This document shows, piece after piece, positions 8,016 through 15,805 of a stretch of DNA of 39,831 bases. The DNA comes from Opitutales bacterium (GTDB lineage: Bacteria > Verrucomicrobiota > Verrucomicrobiia > Opitutales > UBA953), in assembly GCA_017935025.1 (NCBI GenBank), contig JAGBIL010000006.1:1-39831 (forward strand). The letters are read 5' to 3'. A model generated the notes under the pieces. That model was not told the DNA's origin. It worked only from the letters and a program-made list of their open reading frames with translations, and did no database searches. Both the position numbers and the translations under genes were made by a program. Position 1 is the first letter of the stretch; each line of letters starts with the position of its first letter.

Positions 8016-9551
8016 ATGATTGATCTTCTGAAAACGGAGTTGGCGGTGCTCCAAAAAATCAGTTCCGCCGCCGTTCGTGCAGAGAACGGCGCGACGCTCT
8101 TGGAGCAGGTTCTGGACATTTTGAGTTGCGAGATGTCGATGCTCCGAGGCACGTTTACGTTGCGCCACGGCGATACGTTTTGCATCGAAGTTTCGCATGG
8201 ATTGGACGAAGGCGAGCGTCGTCGCGGAATTTATCGGCTTGGTGTCGGAATCACGGGAACGGTGGCGGAAACGGGAACGCCGTGCTTGGTACCCGATATT
8301 TCCAAAGACAACCGATTTCTGAACCTGACCGGAGCTCGTGCGGAAGTCCGAGGGATTTCATTTCTTTGTGTTCCTGTCATGCATCGGGAAGATGTCATCG
8401 GTACGCTCAGCATCGACTGCGAAAAAGAGCCGCTCCCGCGCTTGCAGGAAAAACTGCGCTTTTTGGAAATCGTCGGCAGCCTGGCGGCGGAAGCGGTCGC
8501 GGAGCGCCTTCAGGCGGGAAAAGAACGCGATGCATTAAAGCGCGAAAATCTCCAACTGCGCGAATTTATCGGTGAAGCCGAAGGGCTCGGGCAAATCGTC
8601 GGCAATTCGGCGCTGATTCGCGGCGTTTGCGACGAAATCCGCCAAGTTGCCCCGCTGGACGTTCCCGCGCTGATTCGCGGCGCTTCGGGAACGGGAAAAG
8701 AACTGGCGGCGGCGGAAATTCACGCGCGCAGTTCCCGCGCGGGAAAACCTTTTGTGAAGCTAAACTGTGCGGCTCTTCCGGAGCATCTTCTCGAAGCGGA
8801 GCTTTTCGGCTACGAAAAAGGTTCGTTTTCCGGTGCGACTTCGCGGCGTTCCGGTCGCATCGCCGATGCCGACGGAGGAACGCTTTTTCTCGATGAAATC
8901 GGCGAACTTTCTCCCGCCCTCCAAATCAAGATTTTGCAGCTGATTCAGGAAAAAACTTATCGCCGTCTCGGAGCTTCCGCAGAATCACGCGCGGATGTGC
9001 GTTTCATTGCCGCAACGAGCCGGAATTTGGAGGAAATGCTCTCGCAGGGAAAATTTCTCGAGGAATTTTTCTACCGTATCAACGTTTTCCCGATTATTCT
9101 TCCGGAACTTTCCAAACGCCGTTGCGACATCATTCCGCTCGCCGAGCATTTTATCCGGAAATTCAATCTGCGTTACGGGAAAAAAATTCGCCGGCTCTCG
9201 ACTCCGGCAATCAATCTGCTTGTTTCCTATATTTGGCCGGGAAATGTGCGGGAACTCGAAGCCTGCATCGAACGCGCCGTGCTGACGGCTCGAGACGAGT
9301 GCATCCGTAGCTATAATCTGCCGCCGTCGCTTCAGAACGACAGCGCGGGCGATACGCGTTTGCGCTCGGACGATTTGACGTTGCCGTACAAAACGCTCGT
9401 CGACGAATTTGAACGCGAACTGCTCGTGGAATCGCTCAAGCGGCACGAGGGCAATATGTCTGCCGCCGCCCGCGAGCTTCGCCTTTCCGCTCGGCTTATG
9501 CACTACAAAGTGCACAAACTCGGTATCGAACTCAAACCGATGAAAAACTGA
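8016..9551 (+). CDS. Sigma-54-dependent activator, NifA-like (GAF, AAA+, Fis HTH)
   Basis: A 511-residue enhancer-binding protein that would activate RNA polymerase carrying sigma-54. A GAF sensor domain covers about residues 15-165 and contains GITGTVAETGTP and VPDISKDNRFLNLTGAR, very like NifA. The AAA+ domain starts near 190. Its Walker A is GASGTGKE (222-229), its GAFTGA loop reads GSFSGA (269-274), and its Walker B is GGTLFLDEIG (287-296). WPGNVRELE follows, and the C-terminus is a Fis-type helix-turn-helix (NMSAAARELRLSARLMHYKVHKLGI). The substitutions in the sigma-54 contact loop (A to S, T to S) are conservative but unusual. No nif genes are in the window, so the target is unknown. 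menH begins 3 bases after the stop, so the two are probably co-transcribed. Confidence 0.9.
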   Translation: MIDLLKTELAVLQKISSAAVRAENGATLLEQVLDILSCEMSMLRGTFTLRHGDTFCIEVSHGLDEGERRRGIYRLGVGITGTVAETGTPCLVPDISKDNRFLNLTGARAEVRGISFLCVPVMHREDVIGTLSIDCEKEPLPRLQEKLRFLEIVGSLAAEAVAERLQAGKERDALKRENLQLREFIGEAEGLGQIVGNSALIRGVCDEIRQVAPLDVPALIRGASGTGKELAAAEIHARSSRAGKPFVKLNCAALPEHLLEAELFGYEKGSFSGATSRRSGRIADADGGTLFLDEIGELSPALQIKILQLIQEKTYRRLGASAESRADVRFIAATSRNLEEMLSQGKFLEEFFYRINVFPIILPELSKRRCDIIPLAEHFIRKFNLRYGKKIRRLSTPAINLLVSYIWPGNVRELEACIERAVLTARDECIRSYNLPPSLQNDSAGDTRLRSDDLTLPYKTLVDEFERELLVESLKRHEGNMSAAARELRLSARLMHYKVHKLGIELKPMKN

Positions 9552-9554
9552 GCG

Positions 9555-10298
9555 ATGCGCACAGAGCAAACATCGGCTTTTCCGAAAAAACCGGAGGGCG
9601 CGGCGATTCTCGCCCTGCACGGCTTTACGGGCGCGGGAGAAGATTTTGAGTATCTGAAAAATCATTACGCGAAAAATTGTTTTTGGGACGCACCGGACTT
9701 GCCTCCGCTTCCGCTTCCCGCGCTTTGCAAATTTCTGCGGGAACGCTGGGAAAAAATCGCGGGAACGCCGCGCGTCTTGCTTGGTTATTCCATGGGCGGG
9801 CGTGTCGCGCTTCATTTGGCTCGGGAAATTTCGTGGGCTCCGCACGATTCGCTCATCCTCATTTCCGCTTCGCCGGGAATTGCCGACGCACGGGAACGCG
9901 CCGAGCGCCGCGCTTCCGACGAAGCGTTGGCAAAGAAAATCGAAGCCCTCGCGTCATCGGAGAAATTTTATGCGGAATGGAAAAAACATCCGCTGATTGC
10001 GACGCAGCACCGGCTTCCGTCGCCGTGGCGTGAGCGCTTGGCGGCGCGCCGTGCGGCGGCGGATTGGCGCGTTTGGGCGGCGCACTTGCGTTTGCTCGGG
10101 ACGGGAACGCTTCCGTCGCTTTGGGAAAATCTCCGTGAAATTTCTGCGCCGGACGTAACTCTCGTCGTCGGCGCGGAAGATACGAAGTTTCGCACCGTTG
10201 CCGAAAAAATGCAGACGCAACTTTCGCGTTCCCGCGTCGTTGTCGTTCCCGCGAGCGGCCATTCCCCGCATTTGGAAAACGTAGAATTTTTTCTCTGA
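9555..10298 (+). CDS. menH: Alpha/beta hydrolase, probably MenH (SHCHC synthase)
   Basis: A 247-residue alpha/beta hydrolase. MenH removes pyruvate from SEPHCHC to give 2-succinyl-6-hydroxy-2,4-cyclohexadiene-1-carboxylate in menaquinone synthesis. LHGFTGAGEDF (21-31) is the oxyanion region. GYSMGGR (77-83) is the nucleophile elbow with S79 and is typical of MenH. LISASPGIAD lies at 103-111. GAEDTKF holds D209, and SGHSPHLE holds H236, completing the triad. The start is 3 bases after the NifA-like gene, suggesting one transcript. menF lies elsewhere in the window (34547-35920), so the pathway genes are scattered. Another carboxylic-ester hydrolase remains possible. Confidence 0.75.
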   Translation: MRTEQTSAFPKKPEGAAILALHGFTGAGEDFEYLKNHYAKNCFWDAPDLPPLPLPALCKFLRERWEKIAGTPRVLLGYSMGGRVALHLAREISWAPHDSLILISASPGIADARERAERRASDEALAKKIEALASSEKFYAEWKKHPLIATQHRLPSPWRERLAARRAAADWRVWAAHLRLLGTGTLPSLWENLREISAPDVTLVVGAEDTKFRTVAEKMQTQLSRSRVVVVPASGHSPHLENVEFFL

Positions 10299-10439
10299 CA
10301 GGGAGAACCTTCGTCGCAGGGCTTCGTCTGTGTTCCTTTTCCTGTCGGGAGGGGCAAAAGCAACAATATGAAAAATTGCGAATAACAGATTGCGAATTCG
10401 GGGGATTCCTTTTTTTGTGCGGATTTCAGGGAAAAGAAA

Positions 10440-10468
10440 TTGACTCTCGGGCACCATTCCCTTAGAAA
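10440..10468 (+). promoter_or_regulatory. Candidate sigma-70 promoter of the tetR gene
   Basis: TTGACT at 10440-10445 and TAGAAA at 10463-10468 are 17 bases apart, the best spacing for a housekeeping promoter. The -10 box overlaps the palindrome at 10462-10480. Transcription would start near 10475. Confidence 0.55.
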
Positions 10469-10480
10469 CGTTCGTTCTAA
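10462..10480. promoter_or_regulatory. Candidate TetR operator
   Basis: TTAGAAACGTTCGTTCTAA is a 19-base near-palindrome with perfect TTAGAA/TTCTAA outer arms. It covers the -10 box and the likely start of transcription, just before the regulator's start codon. This is the usual place for self-repression by a TetR-family protein. Confidence 0.5.
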
Positions 10481-10482
10481 AT

Positions 10483-11142
10483 ATGATGAGAAAAAGTACG
10501 GTTATGCGCGAAAAAAGTTTTCGCACGCGGGAACGCATTCTCGAAGCCTCCGAAAAACTTTTTGCGGAGAACGGTTTTAACGGAGCTTCGATGCGCGATA
10601 TTACGGCACTGGCAAAGGTGAATCTTTCTGTAGCGTACTATTATTTTAAGGACAAGGAAGCGCTCCTGTTTGCGGTGTTTGACAACTACATCAAGCCGCT
10701 GATGACGCGTCAGTCGGAGATGTTGGATGCTGCGCGCGAGGCGGCGGGAACGGCTACGATAGAGCCGCGCAAGTTACTCGAAGCGATGATTTTGCCGCGT
10801 ACGGAGTGCACGTCGGAAACGGTGCACCGGCTCTTTACGATGCTTTTTGCTCGCCGGGGAGTTTTTGAGCAGAAAGTGTTTGAATATCTCGAAGAGACCA
10901 CAAAGGAAGTGCGTGCGAAGTTCTTGAAGGAAGCCGTGAAAACGTTTTCCACGCTTTCGGAGCTTGAGCTGAATTTTCGTTTGGAAAGTGTTCACGCCAT
11001 GCTTGCGGGTTGGCAGTCAATTGCTCCGTATAGAAAAGGCAGGTATCCGAAATGTGTTCCCAAGGAATCTTACCTCGAAATGTTCGTGAATTGCGCTTTG
11101 GCGATTTTTAATGCCCCGTCGACGCTTCCTTTGGGGAAATAG
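10483..11142 (+). CDS. TetR/AcrR-family repressor of the efflux operon
   Basis: A 219-residue regulator. The N-terminal helix-turn-helix domain (about 12-60) reads RTRERILEASEKLFAENGFNGASMRDITALAKVNLSVAYYYFKDKEALL with the typical YYYFKDKE recognition-helix end. The C-terminal part is a helical ligand-binding domain similar to the CerR type found in many efflux regulators. ATGs at 10483, 10486 and 10504 are all possible starts. With transcription starting near 10475, the ATG at 10504 (MREKSF) would leave a more normal leader. The gene stands 61 bases before the RND efflux genes in the same direction, which points to drug-responsive repression of that operon. Confidence 0.88.
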   Translation: MMRKSTVMREKSFRTRERILEASEKLFAENGFNGASMRDITALAKVNLSVAYYYFKDKEALLFAVFDNYIKPLMTRQSEMLDAAREAAGTATIEPRKLLEAMILPRTECTSETVHRLFTMLFARRGVFEQKVFEYLEETTKEVRAKFLKEAVKTFSTLSELELNFRLESVHAMLAGWQSIAPYRKGRYPKCVPKESYLEMFVNCALAIFNAPSTLPLGK

Positions 11143-11203
11143 GCGGGAACGGTTCAACCCTTTTTTCATTCAATTTAAAAAAATCTAAGAAAAGACAACG
11201 TTT

Positions 11204-12457
11204 ATGATGACAAATAAATTTAAGAAAACCTTCTTTGCGGCGGCGGTCGCTGCGCTCTCGGGAACGTTGGCGTTCACGGGTTGCGATGACAAAAAGTCTG
11301 CTGTTGCCGTGGCGCAGAGCGGCCCGTCAGAAGTGCCGGCGACGGTTGAAACCGTGGAGTATCGCGAAGTCAAAATCGTGCGCGAGCTTCCCGGACGCGT
11401 TGATGCCGTCCGCCTCTCGGATGTTTCCGCACGCGTGACGGGCGTTTTGCTCGAACGCAAGTTCGAAGAAGGTGCGAAAGTCGAAAAAGACCAGGTGCTT
11501 TTCCAGATTGATCCCGCTCCGTTGCAGGCGGCTCGTGATGCTGCTGCTGCGCAGGTCGAAGTCGCCAAGGCGAATTTGAACGGGGCTGAAATTACGTTTA
11601 AACGCTTTTCTGAATTGTTGCCGACGGGGGGGGTGAGCCGCCAGAGTTACGATGACGCGATGATTGCGGTCGATACGGCGAAAGCGGCATTGCTTGCGGC
11701 GGAAGCTCAGCTGAAATCTGCGGAAATCAATCTCGGCTACGCTACGGTAACGGCTCCTATTTCCGGTATTATCGGTGCCGCGCTTGTTACGGAAGGCGGC
11801 ATGGTTTCCGGAAACGCGCTTACGAAAATGGCGGTGATTCAACAGATGGATCCGATCAATTTTGACTTTACGCAATCGGCGACGGCGTTGCTCGACCTTC
11901 GCAAGGCAATCGCTGCGGGAACCGTCGAAAAAATCGACGAAAACACCGTTCCCGTGAAGCTTGTTTTTGACGACGGATCGGTTTACCAGCACGCGGGAAA
12001 ACTCAAATTCGCCGAAGTCTCGGTGGATAAAACCACGGGGATGTACACGCTTCGTGCGGAATTTCCGAATCCGGACAATCTTTTGCTTCCCGGGATGTTT
12101 GCCCGCGCCGTTCTCGAAGAAGGCGTGAACAAGCAGGCGGTTCTTGTCCCGCAAAAAGCCGTTTCGCTCGGCACGGCGGGGAAGGCGACGGTTTTCACCG
12201 TCAACGAACACGGAATGGTCGTGCCGCGCCCGATCACTGTCGGTAAGATGGAAGGTAACGACTGGACGGTAACCTCGGGATTGAAGCCGGGCGACCGCAT
12301 CGCGGCGGACGGTCTGATTTCCATCGGAATGGCACTCGCTCAAAATCCCGCCGGCGTGAAAATCGTCGCGCCCGCCGAAACACCGATGCCGGAAACGGCT
12401 GTTCCCGTGCGACCGGAAGAAGCCGCTCCCGCAGAATCAGCGGAAGCCGGAAAATAA
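11204..12457 (+). CDS. RND efflux periplasmic adaptor lipoprotein (AcrA type)
   Basis: A 417-residue membrane fusion protein linking the inner-membrane pump to the outer-membrane channel. The signal peptide ends with a probable lipobox AFTGC (C27). The lipoyl-like half motif VSARVTGVLLERKFEEGAKVEKDQVLFQIDP is followed by a coiled-coil hairpin (about 100-165). The second lipoyl half, YATVTAPISGIIGAALVTEGGMV, then a beta-barrel and a membrane-proximal domain (VLVPQKAVSLG) complete the family order. MTNKF at 11207 is an equally possible start. The C-terminal tail is rich in Pro, Ala and Glu. First gene of the three-gene efflux operon. Confidence 0.93.
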   Translation: MMTNKFKKTFFAAAVAALSGTLAFTGCDDKKSAVAVAQSGPSEVPATVETVEYREVKIVRELPGRVDAVRLSDVSARVTGVLLERKFEEGAKVEKDQVLFQIDPAPLQAARDAAAAQVEVAKANLNGAEITFKRFSELLPTGGVSRQSYDDAMIAVDTAKAALLAAEAQLKSAEINLGYATVTAPISGIIGAALVTEGGMVSGNALTKMAVIQQMDPINFDFTQSATALLDLRKAIAAGTVEKIDENTVPVKLVFDDGSVYQHAGKLKFAEVSVDKTTGMYTLRAEFPNPDNLLLPGMFARAVLEEGVNKQAVLVPQKAVSLGTAGKATVFTVNEHGMVVPRPITVGKMEGNDWTVTSGLKPGDRIAADGLISIGMALAQNPAGVKIVAPAETPMPETAVPVRPEEAAPAESAEAGK

Positions 12458-12463
12458 GATTTT

Positions 12464-12510
12464 TCGCGGGAGCGCGCCCGTCAATGCGGCGTTCCCGCGA
12501 GTGATTTTTT
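12464..12510 (+). terminator. Hairpin with T-run between adaptor and pump genes (attenuator?)
   Basis: A 12-bp stem (12464-12475 with 12489-12500, one G-T wobble) contains the GCGTTCCCGCG word and is followed after GTGA by six T. It sits inside what should be one operon, so it probably lowers expression of the downstream genes rather than ending the operon. Confidence 0.55.
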
Positions 12511-12545
12511 ACCTTTTGAATTTTTAAGAGAAACAAGGAATTTAC

Positions 12546-15500
12546 ATGGCAAAATTCTTCATCGACCGCCCGGTTTTTGCGTGGGTGCTTTCGCTGATGA
12601 TTATTCTTTTCGGGATCATCGCGATTAAGTTTCTGCCGATTGCGCAGTACCCGACCATCGCGCCGCCGTCCATTTCCGTGCAGGCTTCCTATGCGGGAGC
12701 GTCTGCGGAAACGACGCAGAAGACCGTTACTGCCGTCATTGAGCAACAGCTCAACGGGATCGACAATTTGCTCTACATGACATCTTCGTCCGACTCGACC
12801 GGGAACGCCGAAATCACGGTTTACTTCAATCCGGGAACGAACGACGATACGGCGCAGGTTCAGGTTCAGAACAAGGTTTCGCTTGCTACACCGCAACTTC
12901 CCTCCGATGTTCAACGTACGGGCGTTACCGTCAAAAAGGCGGCACGTAATATGTTCCTTGTCGCCGCGTTCTATTCCGAAGACGGCACGATTCCGAAAGC
13001 AGAAATCGGAAACTATATCGCGTCCAATATTCTCGACCAGGTACAACGCATCAACGGAATCGGGCAGGTGGACTTCTTCGGGGCCGAAAACGCGATGCGC
13101 ATTTGGCTCGATGCGAACAAGCTAAACGCCTACGGAATGACTTCGACGGATGTCGTCGCGGCGCTTCAGGCGCAAAACGTTCAGGTTCCCGTCGGTGAAG
13201 TCAACGGTGCCCCCGCTGTTCCGGGTGCACAACTCGGCATCACGATTCAGGGGCCGGGAACGCTCGAGACTCCGGATGAATTCGGGGCGATCTTCCTGCG
13301 CACGCTCGAAGACGGTTCCCGCGTTTATCTGCGGGACGTTGCCCGTATCGAACTCGGAGAAATGAATTATCAGTTTGAGTCCCACTACAACGGGAAGATG
13401 TGTATGGGCTTGGGCTGCAAGCTCGCGACGGGGGCGAACGCACTCGAAGTCGCCAACGCGGTGAAGGCCAAACTCGACGAACTCTCGAAATACTTTCCGG
13501 AAGGACTGAATTACGCGTTCCCGTACGATACGACGCTCTTTGTTCGCATTTCGATTCACGAAGTTATCAAAACCCTTGTGGAAGCGATTGTGCTCGTCTT
13601 CATCGTCATGCTTGTCTTCCTGCAGAATTTTCGCGCAACGTTTATTCCCACAATCGTCGTCCCGATTGCGTTGCTCGGAACCTGCGCGGCGCTTTTTGCA
13701 ATGGGGTATTCCATTAACATTTTGACGATGTTTGCGATGGTGCTCGCCATCGGGATTCTCGTTGACGATGCCATCGTCGTTATCGAAAACGTCGAACGCA
13801 TTATGACAGAAGAAGGCTTGCCGCCGCGAGAAGCGACTCGTAAGGCAATGGACCAGATTTCCGGAGCCCTCGTCGGGATTACGCTCGTTTTGACGGCGGT
13901 GTTTGTTCCGATGGCGTTCTTCTCGGGATCGGTCGGCGTGATTTACCGACAGTTCTCGCTCACGCTCATCTCATCGATGGTGTTTTCGCTTTTCCTTGCG
14001 CTGACGCTGACTCCGGCGCTTTGCGCGACAATGCTCAAGCACAATCCCTCGGGAAAACAGTCCGGGCTCGCCGGTTGGTTCAACCGTAACTTTGACCGCA
14101 TGACGAAGGGTTACAGAGGCATTGTGGCCCGCATGATCAAGCACAGCCTCATCGGAATTGTTTCCTTCATCGCCATCGGCGCGGGATTCGGTTGGTTCTA
14201 TCTGCGTTTGCCTACGGCGTTCTTGCCGGATGAAGACCAGGGCAATATTATGGCTCTCATCCAGCTTCCTCAAACGGCTTCGCAGGAACGTACGCTCAAG
14301 GTTATTGAAGAGTTTGAAAACTACGCACTTGCGCAACCGGAAGTGGATTCGATGTTCGCCGTTCAGGGCTTCTCCTTTAACGGGCGCGGCCAGAACGTCG
14401 GACTTTCGTTTATTAAACTTAAAGACTGGAGTGAGCGCAAAGGTCCCGAACAGTCCGCCGAAGCGATTGCCGGACGCATTTCACAACACTTCGCCGGACA
14501 TCAGGACGGGATGGTGCTTTCCTTCAACTTGCCGGCGATTACGGAGCTCGGAAACGCGACCGGTTTTGAATACCAAATGCAGGACCGTGGCGGGATCGGG
14601 CACGAAGCGCTCGTCAACGCGATGAACGAAGTCTTCAAAAAGGCGAATCTTCCCGAAACCGCCATGGCGGGAGTGCGCCTCCAAGGTTTGAACGACGGTC
14701 CGATGCTCAAAATGAATGTAGACCTCGAGAAGGCTCAGGCTCACGGCATTGATGCAAACTCGCTTTACAGCACGATCCAGGTCGCTTTCGGGTCGGCTTA
14801 TGTGAACAACTATGTGCAGGGTTCCCGAGTTCAGCGTGTGATCGTCCAACTTGGTGCGGAAGACCGCACGTCTCCGGAACAACTGAGCAAAATGTTTGTC
14901 CGTACGAATAAAGGAACGATGATGCCGCTTTCGGAAATTGTTTCGTTCGAATGGATTCAGGGTGCTCCCGCGCTTACGCGTTATAACGGCTTTCCGTCGC
15001 TCAATATCGTCGGTCAGCCGAAACCGGGTCGTTCTTCCGGGGAAGCCATGGAAGAGTTTGACGAAATTATCATGCAGTACTTGCCGAGTGTCGGCGTGAA
15101 CGGGGTCGGCGGGGAATGGACGGGGCAATCGCTCGAAGAACGTACGTCCGGAAGCCAGGCTCCCGCTCTTTACGCGCTTTCACTCATTATCGTCTTCCTC
15201 TGCCTGGCGGCATTGTATGAAAGCTGGTCGATTCCGTTTGCCGTGCTTCTTATCGTTCCCGTCGGGATTTTCGGTTCTGTTTGCGCAACGATGCTCGGCG
15301 GTCTTTACAACGACGTTTACTTCAAGGTCGGCTTCCTCGTTATCATCGGTCTTTCCGCGAAAAACGCGATTCTCATTATCGAATTTGCAAAAGATCTGCA
15401 GGAACAGGGGCGCAGTCTTTACGACGCGACGCTGGAGGCGGTGCAGCTTCGACTTCGTCCGATTCTAATGACTTCGTTCGCGTTCATTCTCGGCGTGCTC

Positions 15501-15680
15501 CCGCTCGCCCGCGCTTCGGGTGCGTCGTCCGCCGCTCAGAACTCAATCGGAGTCGGCGTTATTGGCGGGATGTTGGCTTCGACGATTCTCGGGGTCTTCC
15601 TGATTCCGTGCTTCTACGTCATTATCCGCAAGGTGTTCCGCGCTGCCGAACGCAAACCGAACGCAGTGGTCAAGCATTAA
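12546..15680 (+). CDS. RND-family multidrug efflux pump (AcrB type, HAE-1)
   Basis: A 1044-residue inner-membrane proton/drug antiporter (AcrB has 1049). It begins AKFFIDRPVFAWVLSLMIILFG, the standard first membrane helix, followed by the pore-domain segment LPIAQYPTIAPPSISVQASYAGASAETTQ. The proton-relay aspartates are present in LAIGILVDDAIVVIENVERIM, and the relay lysine in IGLSAKNAILIIEFAKDL. Two large periplasmic loops and twelve predicted helices fit the family. An AAGGAA ribosome-binding site lies about 8 bases before the ATG. It works with the adaptor upstream and the outer-membrane factor downstream; substrates cannot be told from the sequence. Confidence 0.96.
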   Translation: MAKFFIDRPVFAWVLSLMIILFGIIAIKFLPIAQYPTIAPPSISVQASYAGASAETTQKTVTAVIEQQLNGIDNLLYMTSSSDSTGNAEITVYFNPGTNDDTAQVQVQNKVSLATPQLPSDVQRTGVTVKKAARNMFLVAAFYSEDGTIPKAEIGNYIASNILDQVQRINGIGQVDFFGAENAMRIWLDANKLNAYGMTSTDVVAALQAQNVQVPVGEVNGAPAVPGAQLGITIQGPGTLETPDEFGAIFLRTLEDGSRVYLRDVARIELGEMNYQFESHYNGKMCMGLGCKLATGANALEVANAVKAKLDELSKYFPEGLNYAFPYDTTLFVRISIHEVIKTLVEAIVLVFIVMLVFLQNFRATFIPTIVVPIALLGTCAALFAMGYSINILTMFAMVLAIGILVDDAIVVIENVERIMTEEGLPPREATRKAMDQISGALVGITLVLTAVFVPMAFFSGSVGVIYRQFSLTLISSMVFSLFLALTLTPALCATMLKHNPSGKQSGLAGWFNRNFDRMTKGYRGIVARMIKHSLIGIVSFIAIGAGFGWFYLRLPTAFLPDEDQGNIMALIQLPQTASQERTLKVIEEFENYALAQPEVDSMFAVQGFSFNGRGQNVGLSFIKLKDWSERKGPEQSAEAIAGRISQHFAGHQDGMVLSFNLPAITELGNATGFEYQMQDRGGIGHEALVNAMNEVFKKANLPETAMAGVRLQGLNDGPMLKMNVDLEKAQAHGIDANSLYSTIQVAFGSAYVNNYVQGSRVQRVIVQLGAEDRTSPEQLSKMFVRTNKGTMMPLSEIVSFEWIQGAPALTRYNGFPSLNIVGQPKPGRSSGEAMEEFDEIIMQYLPSVGVNGVGGEWTGQSLEERTSGSQAPALYALSLIIVFLCLAALYESWSIPFAVLLIVPVGIFGSVCATMLGGLYNDVYFKVGFLVIIGLSAKNAILIIEFAKDLQEQGRSLYDATLEAVQLRLRPILMTSFAFILGVLPLARASGASSAAQNSIGVGVIGGMLASTILGVFLIPCFYVIIRKVFRAAERKPNAVVKH

Positions 15681-15780
15681 CGAATAATGAATAGTGAATA
15701 ACGAATAGCGCAGTGCGAAGGTTTTTGCTTCAGCAAAAACTTTGAAGAATGAATTATTCACTATTCGTTATTCATTATTA
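15679..15780. repeat. Long nested inverted repeat of GAATA words
   Basis: The left arm (about 15679-15706) and right arm (about 15754-15780) are both made of 7-8 base units of the type AATGAATA, GTGAATA and ACGAATA. The last two units appear in swapped order when the arms are compared as reverse complements. Inside lies a clean 12-bp hairpin, AAGGTTTTTGCT / AGCAAAAACTTT (15718-15743). It lies between the pump gene and the outer-membrane factor gene. Confidence 0.8.
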
Positions 15781-15805
15781 ATTTAATAAAAAAAAAGAAA
15801 AAATC

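Noticed and set aside
8016-9551. Assignment as true NifA
   Set aside because: The GAF domain is similar, but no nif gene or NifL is present and the GAFTGA loop differs, so only a NifA-like activator is claimed.
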